Below, piece by piece: positions 55,396-64,000 of a stretch of DNA of 64,000 nucleotides; within the stretch, counting starts at the first letter, position 1; each line of letters begins with the position of its first letter. The notes below the pieces were generated by a model that worked only from the letters and a program-made list of their open reading frames with translations, did no database searches and was not told the DNA's origin. A program made the translations under genes and the position numbers. This stretch comes from Brachionus koreanus (taxonomy: Eukaryota > Rotifera > Eurotatoria > Ploima > Brachionidae): positions 2,049,701 to 2,113,700 of the forward strand of contig PJRA01000160.1 in NCBI GenBank assembly GCA_016987375.1, given 5' to 3'.

Positions 55396-56355
55396 TTAAA
55401 AAATAATTCTATTAAAAGTTAAAAAAATAATATTAACTAAAACGCATAAATTTATTTGACCAAGTGAAAAATTAAATACTCTGTTTGAAAAATTATTTAC
55501 TTTTGATAAAAAACTTTTGGCTGTTCTCTTTCTTAGAACATTGGTAAGATCATAATCTTTCAGTAGTAGTTCACAAACTATTTTTGATTTGTTGAATTCA
55601 TTCTTTTTGAAAATAAAAGGCCCAGCTTTGGCCCTGTATATTTGTAAATAATGCGAATTTTCTGTAAAATCAACTGCTTTATCTTTTTTTTCATTTTTTA
55701 ATTCATCATTTGAATCATCCTCGAACTTAATTCTAAAGCTAATCAAACTTTTTAATTCCTTTTCCAAATGTGCTCTATGATAATCTGACAAAAATTTAGG
55801 CATTGTTATATCTAGAATGCATTCTACTTTTAATTCTGATCCAAAATCATCAATTGATATTTCCAAATCATCATAATAAGCTAAAGTGTAAATTTTTTTA
55901 TATTTATTATTATAATTAATATTTTCAATCAAATTGTTGCTATCTAATTCATATTCATCGTCTCTATAACTAATATCTTTTGCATTTTCCTTGAAAAAAT
56001 GAATTGGCTCGTAGTGATCGAGTAGATTTTTTTGTTTTTCATATTTTAAAAGAAGCAAATCATTACCAACAAGCGTTTCATTCGAAAACCTACTCATGTT
56101 TCCAAAAAAGCCAGTCTCCAGTTTACTGATTTCGGCAAGAGTTTTTTTGTGATGTTGGTACCATACTGTATGATCATAAACTTTTTTAGGGTGAATGTGC
56201 CTTTTATCTTTTAGAATTACTGGATATATTGTGTCAGGTGATAAAAATTTTATTAAATAAATGACATAATTTTTTTCCTGTTGGTCTAGCGATAGAGCCA
56301 AGTTTACTAAGACTATGAAAGAGACACTTGATAATAAAACAAAAAGCTTCGACAT
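55396..56355 (-). CDS. Surface/secreted glycoprotein family 'YEP-GPI/F', member 1
   Basis: 319 residues, single exon. Signal peptide LFVLLSSVSFIVLVNLALS. It shares an ordered set of motifs with the genes at 57925 and 62788: a start block (IKFLSPDTIYPVILKDK), an aromatic block (VWYQHH), NLLDHYEPIHFFKEN, a beta-strand-like run (KIYTLAYYDDLEISIDDFGS), VECILDITMP with the first shared Cys, YRAKAGPFIFKKNEF, and IVCELLLKDYD with the second shared Cys. It ends in a hydrophobic C-terminus (LCVLVNIIFLTFNRIIF), which suggests a GPI-attachment signal or tail anchor. Between the two Cys it has a Lys/Glu/Asp-rich stretch where the other members have Arg-rich putative cleavage sites. Identity to the other two is low, but the motif order is kept. 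Function unknown; no known domain recognised. Confidence 0.72.
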   Translation of the reverse strand: MSKLFVLLSSVSFIVLVNLALSLDQQEKNYVIYLIKFLSPDTIYPVILKDKRHIHPKKVYDHTVWYQHHKKTLAEISKLETGFFGNMSRFSNETLVGNDLLLLKYEKQKNLLDHYEPIHFFKENAKDISYRDDEYELDSNNLIENINYNNKYKKIYTLAYYDDLEISIDDFGSELKVECILDITMPKFLSDYHRAHLEKELKSLISFRIKFEDDSNDELKNEKKDKAVDFTENSHYLQIYRAKAGPFIFKKNEFNKSKIVCELLLKDYDLTNVLRKRTAKSFLSKVNNFSNRVFNFSLGQINLCVLVNIIFLTFNRIIF

Positions 56356-57924
56356 TTTTTAAATATCAAATCGTATTTGGTGTGTTTAAATCATGTTAAT
56401 AATAAATATGTTATCTCAAAATAGATAAGAAAAAATAAAATCTATAATAACTTTTATTTTACTAATTACTAATTTATTAAATAAAATAAAACAAATTAAA
56501 ATTTCTATTTTGAAATTTAGAAAAAATTTAAATATTAAAATTTTTTGATACTAAAAAATTATAAAATTCATTACAAACGAACAGCAAAAAATATAATATT
56601 TTTTTTTATTTGATTGATTGTTCAGCAAAAACTTAAAAGAAACTAAAAAAAAAATTTATCAACGTTTTATTTAATATTTTTCTAGTTATATACAAGAATA
56701 AATATTATTTGTAATAAAAAATCTAAAAAAATGTATCAAATAAGCTTAAAAAGTCAATGATTTTTAATTTTCGGAGAAAAAAGTGTTTTGGCTCTGAGCA
56801 GTAATTAGAAGTTTCGAGCGATTTCATATCAAAACTGACCCATTGAAGAACAATTTTTATTTCTTTTAAAAATTAGAGCAATGTTTAGTATTAAACTTTA
56901 TTTTCTATTTTAATTTTCTAAAATCTGATAATTCTAGAAAAGGAAATTTATTTTATCTGAGTATTTACTTTTGAAGTAAAATCTTACTTGGTTTTATTTT
57001 GTTAAGCAATGATCAGGTGTTCATGGTAAAATTGATTAAAAAATGAAAATTTATAATAAAAGTAATGAAATTAAAAATTTCTTAGTTTTTTTTTTTTAAA
57101 TAGATTAATTTAGTATTTTTTATTAGAAATTGAATTAAAAAATACAAAAAAATATGTTGATATATTCCTAAAAAAAATCTTATGATTTTAATTTTTAAGC
57201 TTGAATAAAAAATGATAAAAATAATAAAATCATTTCAAGGATTAAAATAAACACGATAGAGAAAAAAATATTTATATTATTATATAATTTTTTTTTTTAA
57301 TAACTAATTTTAGAATTTTTTTTTAAATGACTAAATTTGTTGATTTTTTTATTCAAATAATAATAATTTTTAATGATTTTCTTCTCTATCAATTTTGTTT
57401 TCTTTTAATTTTTTTATTAACTTAAAATTTAATGCCTCAGTTTCTAAGATTTGGAGTTAAATTTTTTAGAATTAATTAATTTTCAATTAAAAGTAAAATT
57501 TTCTTGCAAATATTGTGAAAGAAATTATACATAATCCCCCTTGAACAATTAATATTTGAAACAATTTTAATAATTTCTATTTGAATAGTATTAAAAAAGG
57601 TATACGCGTAGCAATTTTAATAACATTTATATAGTTCTATTTTATATTTGAATCAAGAAAAAGATTGAATAATTTTTATTTTAAAATACCTTTAGAGAAA
57701 AATCAATTTTTGAGAAAATTTTACTTTATATATGACCTTAGATATTACTTAGCGATATCAGTAGAAATTTTTTATGCATTAGAAAATTTTATCATAGACT
57801 GTTCCAAATATTAATAATTTTCTAGCCTAAACTGAAACCTTATCTTTAAAATATAAAGTATGTATTAAATTAAAAAAAAAATAATTTGTTATTTTTATTA
57901 TAGTCGTGTTCATTTGTATCAAAA
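56356..57924. other. Divergent AT-rich spacer between paralogues 1 and 2
   Basis: About 1.6 kb between head-to-head paralogues. It contains no recognisable gene; a GC-slightly-richer spot occurs near 56788-56815 (GTTTTGGCTCTGAGCAG). Confidence 0.35.
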
Positions 57925-58815
57925 ATGGAGATTCGTTTTGTCATAATAGAATTCCTATTTATTATGGTTGTTAAAATGGCTATAGCAACAAATAAAAAAT
58001 CGGCAAGAACTAATGAATTCTTTCGACTAAAATTCATTTCACCGTATACAAAATTTCCTGTTCGGTTAAAAGACAATTTTGGCTATCTTAAAAACACTCA
58101 TTGGTACAAATACGGATCGAATTGCAACGTTGATCAACTTGAATATTTCAAGAATTATTTTTCTTTTGAGAATCAAACGGAGGACGGTTTATATTCAGCA
58201 TTAAATCTTCTGATAATTAATTTTACCAATCAATCATTTTCTTTGTTAGATCATTATGAGCCACGTCATGGACAATTAGAAAATTTTCAGGAAAATGATA
58301 GAGAAATATATTCAATTGTTTACATGAGTGACTTTAATCCAATCATAGTAGATAAAAATGACAAAATAGAGGTTTCTTGTGCTTCAACATTCATTTATCC
58401 GGTTGATTTGGCCGATCAGCACAGTGAAATTTTGATGGAAGAGCTGTTTAATTCTGTTGAAATATCACTCAAAATACACGACAATAATAGACAAAAACGT
58501 CTTGTTAAAAACACTAGTAATCGTGTTAGAAAATCGACAATTGTCCAATCTGTACATGAAATAGATTTTATCGAAGGTCCGATTTTTTTCTATAAAAGCA
58601 CTCTAGACAAGCTAACTGTGAGTTGTGGAATTAAAATTTTGGACTACGATGGAACCTATGCACTTAACCATGTGATAACAAAAATAATAGAAAACAACGA
58701 TAAAATTCAAGAAATCGGGTCATCAAATATTTCTTTTAAAAAAAATATATCATATTCGATTTTATTTATTACAACCTTTTTGACTATTTGTCAATTTAAT
58801 TTTAAAAATTTTTAG
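57925..58815 (+). CDS. Surface/secreted glycoprotein family 'YEP-GPI/F', member 2
   Basis: 296 residues, one exon. Signal peptide at residues 1-22 (FVIIEFLFIMVVKMAIA). Motifs in the same order as member 1: LKFISPYTKFPVRLKDN, THWYKYG, SLLDHYEPRHGQLENF, EIYSIVYMSDFNPIIVDKND, IEVSCASTFIYP (first Cys), IDFIEGPIFFYKSTL and LTVSCGIKILDYD (second Cys). Several N-x-S/T sites (FENQTE, INFTNQS, SNISF, KNISY). A basic site NNRQKRLV between the two shared Cys fits a furin-type (RxKR) cleavage consensus. The C-terminus is hydrophobic (SILFITTFLTICQFNF), as for a GPI or tail anchor. AATAAA at about 58865. It is divergent from member 1 across 1.6 kb. Confidence 0.75.
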   Translation: MEIRFVIIEFLFIMVVKMAIATNKKSARTNEFFRLKFISPYTKFPVRLKDNFGYLKNTHWYKYGSNCNVDQLEYFKNYFSFENQTEDGLYSALNLLIINFTNQSFSLLDHYEPRHGQLENFQENDREIYSIVYMSDFNPIIVDKNDKIEVSCASTFIYPVDLADQHSEILMEELFNSVEISLKIHDNNRQKRLVKNTSNRVRKSTIVQSVHEIDFIEGPIFFYKSTLDKLTVSCGIKILDYDGTYALNHVITKIIENNDKIQEIGSSNISFKKNISYSILFITTFLTICQFNFKNF

Positions 58816-60313
58816 AATTATTTCTTGAATTGTAAACTATTGTTTTTTTTGTCAATTTGTTCCAAATAAAAGTTAAAATTTTCTTATACTCTGCTTTGAT
58901 TCTAGATTTGTTACGAATTCTACTCCCCTATATAGCTGCTACTTAATTTTACAAAAATTTTCTGAATCTTAAAATCATTTGCATGTTTTTTTTCTCAGAT
59001 CCTGATCTTATTTATTGTTACAACTAACTAAACAATTCTTTAATTATTACTTTTGTTTCTCATTTTAATGAATATTTCTCATTAATTAAATGAAAAAAGC
59101 TTATTCCAAATTTAAATATTTTAAAAATGTTTTAATTTTTACTTTTTTTTATCTGAAGGAGCTTATGCTCGAACAGAAAAACAAAAAAAAACTCTGCTGT
59201 AGTATCTTAAAGATCAATATTTTGAATTATTAATATTTATAATTTCTGAGGCGAGTTTAAACATGAAAATAATTATTATCATATCTTCGCATTATTTTTA
59301 ACAATCGAAGATTTTATCGATTTTTTAAATATAAAGTATTCTATAAAGGTTTTGAAATTTTTAATTTTTTTTTAATAGCTATAAAGTATAAAAAAAAAAT
59401 TTAAATCAAAAACCTATTTGAGAAAACATATTTGAGAAAATCATGTTATTTATCTTTAATTTTATAATTAATAGTAATAAATTTTTTATTTGTTAATTAG
59501 TCTAAATTGAAAATAATTTTAAAAAAGTACGGTTTACCATTAAAAATTTGGACTATTTTGCTGTTTTTTAAAATTCTTATATATTTTATCTTCTATGGAA
59601 TGCAAGGTGAATGGTTATGAACCCAACAAAAAAATTAGATAACAAACAAATAGTTTACATTTTTGTGAACAATTTTATGAAACAAAAAGCTTTGGTTGTA
59701 ATGTAGGTGAAAATCACAAACCTCGTAAAACTCTCCAAAATTTTGAATCAGTTTGCCTCTCCTATCTGAAATTCTCTTTTAGAAACACTTGTACACGAAG
59801 TATTTAAAAGAGGAATTAAACAACACTGACAAAAATTTTATAAAGAAGGAAGATTTAAAAGGCTTAAATAGAGAATAAACTTAATTTTTTACGCAGCAAT
59901 AATTATTATAGATAATTTAGTGGAACGACTAAAGTCAAGAGCAAACAATAGTATAAAAAAATAATATAAAATATAGTAATATAAAATCTTAAAACATTTT
60001 TGGCTTTTTAAAAAAAAATTTTCGCTATTTCCATATATCAATTGCGACATTATTTTCAGATTTTTTCTTTGTAAAAATATTTTCTTTTAAGCCAAAAAAG
60101 TTAATTTGAATTCATAATATTATTTAATTAGAAATTTTACCCACCCAAAAAATAAAATAAAACTTTCAATAAATATTTGATTTTTAATAATTATTAAAAT
60201 TTTGGATAAAATGATTAAGATGTTGTTGCAAATAAAAGTGCGTTAAAAAGTTAGTTTCCAAAAATTGAATTATGAACAAGTAATTTTAAATCAAAAAGTA
60301 ATATACTATATTT
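58816..60313. other. Spacer with possible coding debris
   Basis: A plus-strand reading at about 59597-59805 (NSLHFCEQFYETKSFGCNVG then HKPRKTLQNFESVCLSYLKF) has several Cys and protein-like composition between two stops, and may be a remnant exon of an unknown gene. The rest is A/T-rich. Confidence 0.3.
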
Positions 60314-60537
60314 TTAACACTCAAAAACCGGATGACTTTTTGACCCTTTTATTTAATTCTTTTTTAATACTTTTTTTCAATGATAATAAAATTATTTTAA
60401 AGAAAAAATTAAATAATTTTATATTATTTTCTATTTAAGATATGATTGAAAAAAAATTATAAAAAAATGCTTAAATTTATTGAATAAAAAACAAATAAAG
60501 GAAGTTACAAAAGACCCCTCCGGTTTTTGAGTGTTAA
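60314..60537. mobile_element. piggyBac-like MITE, copy 2
   Basis: 224 bases flanked by TTAA (60314-60317 and 60534-60537). Terminal inverted repeats: left CACTCAAAAACCGGATG, right ...CTCCGGTTTTTGAGTG. Internal arms are also partly complementary (GACTTTTTGACCC against AAGACCCC). The right 75 bases, reversed, match the left end of copy 1 (AGGGGTCTTTTGTAACTTCC then TTTATTTGTTTTTTATTCAA). No coding capacity. Intact ends and a perfect TTAA pair suggest relatively recent movement. Confidence 0.82.
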
Positions 60538-62787
60538 GTAATTGAGACACAGTATACAGGCTCGCTAAACTCATTACCAGTACAGTACATATTTAAACAA
60601 AGTTAAAAATGTTTTGAAACATTTTTTAGAACGCTAAAGCTTAAACAGTCTAAATATTGTTTGAGCATGTATAAATATGAAAATAAATAACATATTTTGA
60701 GCCGCTTAAGCAGTGTTTATGCAGTGTATTTTTAATATTTAATTCTCAAGTATATAACAGTTAAATTTGATTTTTGATTGACAAATTGATCTTTTTTTTT
60801 GAAACTGGTTGATTTTCAAAATGTTCAAATAAAATTTGTTGCTTTTGAAAATTCAATTATAAAATAAATTTTTTTTTAACAATGCCACTTTTTTGAGTTT
60901 TTTTTTGAATAGCAAGTAAATAAAATAAAAAGAAAATTTAAAGTACATAGTTAATGCAAACAACGTGTTTCTTAAATAGCGTTTTGTCAAATAAAAAACT
61001 TTAACTCACAGTCGAAAAATTATAAACGACAACTTAGTTTTGTTTTTTTAATAAATCATTAAGTTGATAGTAATTTTTCTGCTTGATATGATATTTCTTC
61101 ATTTAAAAAATATTATGAAAATACCAGATTTTGAGCAAATGAATTTAATATTTTGAAAATAATTAAAATTTATTTATTTTATATTGGTAATGCAATTAAA
61201 TTTTTTTAATATAACAATTTTTTTTTAATATAATAAAATAATTTTATTTCATTTTTGAGCGTGGGGTTTAAAATTTAATTTTCTTCTCCAAATATTAGCT
61301 AAAATCGGTGCTAACAACATCATATATGAATATAATTTTTTTATTTCTCAGTAAACAAAATGCATTTAAAAAAAAGCTAAAACTTTTAAATATTTAATAA
61401 TAATTGAACTTAAAACCAGTGATAAATTTACTAAAAATTTTTCAAATTTTTTTTTTTAATTTTTTTGATTACATTTAAAAAAAACAAATTTAAAGTCAAA
61501 TATTTAATGCAAGTTCTTAAAATTATGTCTATTTTACTATTTTACAAAATTGAAGCCTGCAGCCTTCAATAATTATTTTATTTTTCTATTTTTGAACAAA
61601 AAAGACTTAAAAATTAAAAATAATTATTTTGAATTAAGAATGCTCATAAATTTTTCTTGTCTCAAAATTACTTTATTTATTTAGATAGATAATGCAATTG
61701 GCCGAAACAAGAGATTTTTTTCTTGATAGATTTCAATTTACAAAATATGAAATTTAAATGTATAAAGAATCTTCAAGTAAATATGAATTAGACAAATAAA
61801 ACAGATGTTCGAATAAAATAATAAATAATCTTCCCAAATTATAAGGTTTCTAATGAGTCAAACAAAGTCAATCGTACAACAATTTTGTTATTGTTATTTT
61901 TAACTGATGGTTTTAGGTTTTGGGTCATTTCTCGTATTATATACCAATCTATAAACTCAAATTACACAATTAATTTTGAAGAATTTTTTCAATTTATTCC
62001 ATTTAGATAACAACAAAGAAGATCTTATTTTTTATAATTACCAGAGAATTCTTTAAATAAATGCAATTCTTCTTCAATTAAATAAAAATATTTTTCAAGT
62101 TTAACAAAATTATTTTTCTATCTTCTAAATTGATTTACTTGTGAATATAATCATTTTTTTTGTTCTAAATCAATTATTAAAAGAAGATTAATCTTATTTA
62201 ACTTAGGTAATAAATCGCTTAAGCCAAAACACTCTTAAATTTAAATAATAGAAAATTAATAAGTGCATGACTTTAACTTCGGATGTAAATACCTTACTTA
62301 AGTTTCATAATCTATACGAAAAATGTGTTTATTTAGCGTCTTAAATACCAAATTTAAATTCAAAATATGGGTTTTTTATCTCTTCAAAAGTTTTAAAAAT
62401 AAATGTTTTATAAAATAATTTTTTGTAACATAATTCGCTAGATAAAATGTTTAGATAATAGATAAAAAAGATACATTTTCTAATCTGGTTTTGTATTATT
62501 TATGTAAATCTGGATTTTTCATCTATTTTTATTAATTTAAATAAGGTATTAAAGATCATTTACATGGTATAACTTAATTTAGATAATTGTAACTTTTCAA
62601 TTAATATTTAGCTAATTATTAGGAAACAATATTTGAATGATATGATGTTTTCCAATTGGTTTCATCTGTTCTATAAGAAGAAATTTTTTCTTATTTTTGT
62701 AGCTTTAACTAAAAGAAATTATTTCTAGCTACTTGCTCATAAAGGTGAATTTAAATTTTCATAATTTTCTATTAGAATTTTAAAGAT
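60538..62787. other. AT-rich gene-free stretch
   Basis: About 2.2 kb upstream of the third paralogue; no gene, RNA or repeat recognised. Confidence 0.35.
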
Positions 62788-63717
62788 ATGATTTATTTGT
62801 TATTTTTTTGTTTTTTTGAGCTTTCGCTTCAAATTTCTTTAAATCGAGTAGAAAGACAAATAAATTCGAATTTATTTATCAAATGGGTGATAACAGAGCC
62901 AAATTTGCCATTATTATTCAGCGTGCCGAATTATAAAAATATAGATTATAGGTGGTATAAGCATTCAGAAAATAGCTATGTGGACGAATTGGAGGCATAC
63001 AATAATGAATTTTTGTATTCGAACTCAGCTAACGAATCTTCTCTGTACGTGATGTTTTACAACACTAAAACTCATGATCAACTCTCATCTTACGAACCTA
63101 TTCCAACAAGCCTAAATATCGTTCAAAAATATTTTTTCACCACAGTTTATGTGCAATCCAATATAATTGATACAATCGAGACCAAGGACAATTTTCTAGT
63201 TTTTTGTAATTTGACTCTACTTTTGCCCAAGAATAATGATACCTTCAATAGAGAAAATCTAAAATTGATTGAAAACAATTTGCGCTTTAAAATAGGATTA
63301 ATAGATAGCTTGTCTGAAAGAAAACTTAACATAAACACAAAACCACCTAGACAAACAAGAGACACATTTAAATCCAGTTTTTTAAGAATCGACTTGGACA
63401 TTGGACCGATTATTCTGCCCAAAACGAATATCTACGACAAAGATGATCTTAAGAATAATAATGTATCTTGCATGCTTGATTTATTTGAGTCAAATCCCAA
63501 AGAGGGGCGTAACTTAATAGTCAGAAGCCAATTATTTAAAGCTATTGACACCTATGTGCCTAATTATAAAAAAGGCGATAACAAATTTCCTTCTCCGGAA
63601 ACAACAACAACAGCACCTAAAAAATTGACTAAGAATTCACAAAATTCGATTTTTTTTACTGGAAATATTTTATTAGTGTTAGTTTCCGGCATCTCTGCTT
63701 TTAGTTTGATTTTTTAG
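62788..63717 (+). CDS. Surface/secreted glycoprotein family 'YEP-GPI/F', member 3
   Basis: 309 residues, one exon. Signal peptide MIYLLFFCFFELSLQIS. Family motifs in order: FIKWVITEPNLPLLFSVPN, YRWYKHSENSYVDELEAYNN, DQLSSYEPIPTSLNI, YFFTTVYVQSNIIDTIETKD, FLVFCNLTLLLP (first Cys), LRIDLDIGPIILPKTN and NNVSCMLDLFESN (second Cys). The basic stretch TKPPRQTRD between the Cys positions may be a protease site. A short Thr run (ETTTTAPKK) forms a stalk before the hydrophobic C-terminus (NILLVLVSGISAFSLIF), which looks like a GPI-anchor signal. It is the most diverged of the three. AATAAA at about 63854. Confidence 0.74.
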   Translation: MIYLLFFCFFELSLQISLNRVERQINSNLFIKWVITEPNLPLLFSVPNYKNIDYRWYKHSENSYVDELEAYNNEFLYSNSANESSLYVMFYNTKTHDQLSSYEPIPTSLNIVQKYFFTTVYVQSNIIDTIETKDNFLVFCNLTLLLPKNNDTFNRENLKLIENNLRFKIGLIDSLSERKLNINTKPPRQTRDTFKSSFLRIDLDIGPIILPKTNIYDKDDLKNNNVSCMLDLFESNPKEGRNLIVRSQLFKAIDTYVPNYKKGDNKFPSPETTTTAPKKLTKNSQNSIFFTGNILLVLVSGISAFSLIF

Positions 63718-64000
63718 TCTTTTTTCACATGTTTCATGTCACTGATTAAAAGTTTTAAAGTAAAAATTTCATGTTATTCAATTAGAAAATTATTTTTTTT
63801 TATGAATAACTCAATTTTTGATATAATCCGACTATCAATGTAAATAGTTTTTTAATAAATAAATTAAAAATAATAATTTTTATTTAATCCAAGCATCTAT
63901 CAGAAATTATAAAATTTATTAAATTTATAATTTTAAAATTTTGACCTTAATTTTAACTCTAATTATAAAAAATTATAAAAAAATATTCATAATAACTAAG
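63718..64000. other. 3' flank of last gene
   Basis: A/T-rich; nothing recognised beyond the polyadenylation-type signal. Confidence 0.35.

Overview
This is a gene-sparse, strongly A+T-rich (about three quarters or more by eye) animal nuclear DNA window. Genes are split by many tiny GT-AG introns, mostly 44-60 bases. Products such as MAD1, mitochondrial EF-G, MINDY-1/2, a CYP46A1-like P450, SEM1/DSS1, a rhodopsin-type GPCR and secreted EGF/ShKT proteins show a metazoan. The very high A+T, tiny introns and LINE/DDE-element style make a monogonont rotifer (Brachionus-like) my best guess. That placement is inference, because no species-diagnostic sequence was available. The window has two assembly gaps (36841-36929 and 51569-51618) and one isolated N (40099).

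Layout. 1-1.0 kb: a dispersed repeat, a small broken ORF and a Tc1-like transposase ghost. 1.6-6.8 kb: MAD1 checkpoint gene (+), 14 exons, with a 1.9-kb intron that carries antisense coding debris and a fold-back element. 7.0-7.2 kb: SEM1 (-), convergent with MAD1. 7.4-7.6 kb: two identical tRNA-Cys genes in inverted orientation. 8.8 kb: orphan GPCR (+). 10.4-12.5 kb: CYP46A1-like P450 (-), 12 exons. 13.5 kb: secreted phospholipase A2 (+). 15.4-17.8 kb: STAND/NB-ARC ATPase plus TPR protein (+), interrupted by one homopolymer frameshift. 17.9-19.4 kb: EGF-repeat membrane protein (-). 19.7 kb: LINE fragment. 21.5-22.2 kb: SUEL-type lectin (-). 22.5-23.9 kb: MINDY-1/2 deubiquitinase (+). 26.2-27.9 kb: secreted EGF/ShKT protein (+). 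28.0-28.5 kb: small CxxC protein (-). 30.3 and 32.2 kb: LINE debris. 30.85-31.65 kb: Gln/Ala-repeat protein (-). 33.96 kb: intron-containing tRNA-Ile(UAU). 34.9-36.3 kb: eight-EGF secreted protein (-). 36.7-37.3 kb: piggyBac-like MITE. 38.8-41.2 kb: decayed DDE transposase (-) interrupted by a tRNA-like SINE. 42.7-44.9 kb: tandem cluster of three small structural-type genes (-) sharing a C-terminal LPY[S/C]R motif. 45.2-48.1 kb: mitochondrial EF-G (-). 49.3-50.3 kb: mucin-like membrane protein (-). 50.7-52.4 kb: decayed LINE (+). 53.2-54.7 kb: N-glycosylated type I membrane protein (+). 55.4-63.7 kb: three diverged, intronless paralogues of an unrecognised secreted or surface glycoprotein family, with a second piggyBac-like MITE between two of them.

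The conserved housekeeping genes are unlinked functionally. The most interesting content is lineage-specific: the three-member surface glycoprotein family at 55-64 kb, the LPY[S/C]R-tail cluster at 42.7-44.9 kb, the Gln/Ala repeat protein and the STAND-TPR gene. A good part of the intergenic DNA is transposon debris (LINEs with a TTA-repeat 3' tail, TTAA-flanked MITEs, DDE transposase remains, tRNA-derived elements). Exon coordinates below were found by reading splice sites and frames by hand. Where summed, the coding lengths are multiples of three, which supports them, but no transcript evidence was available.
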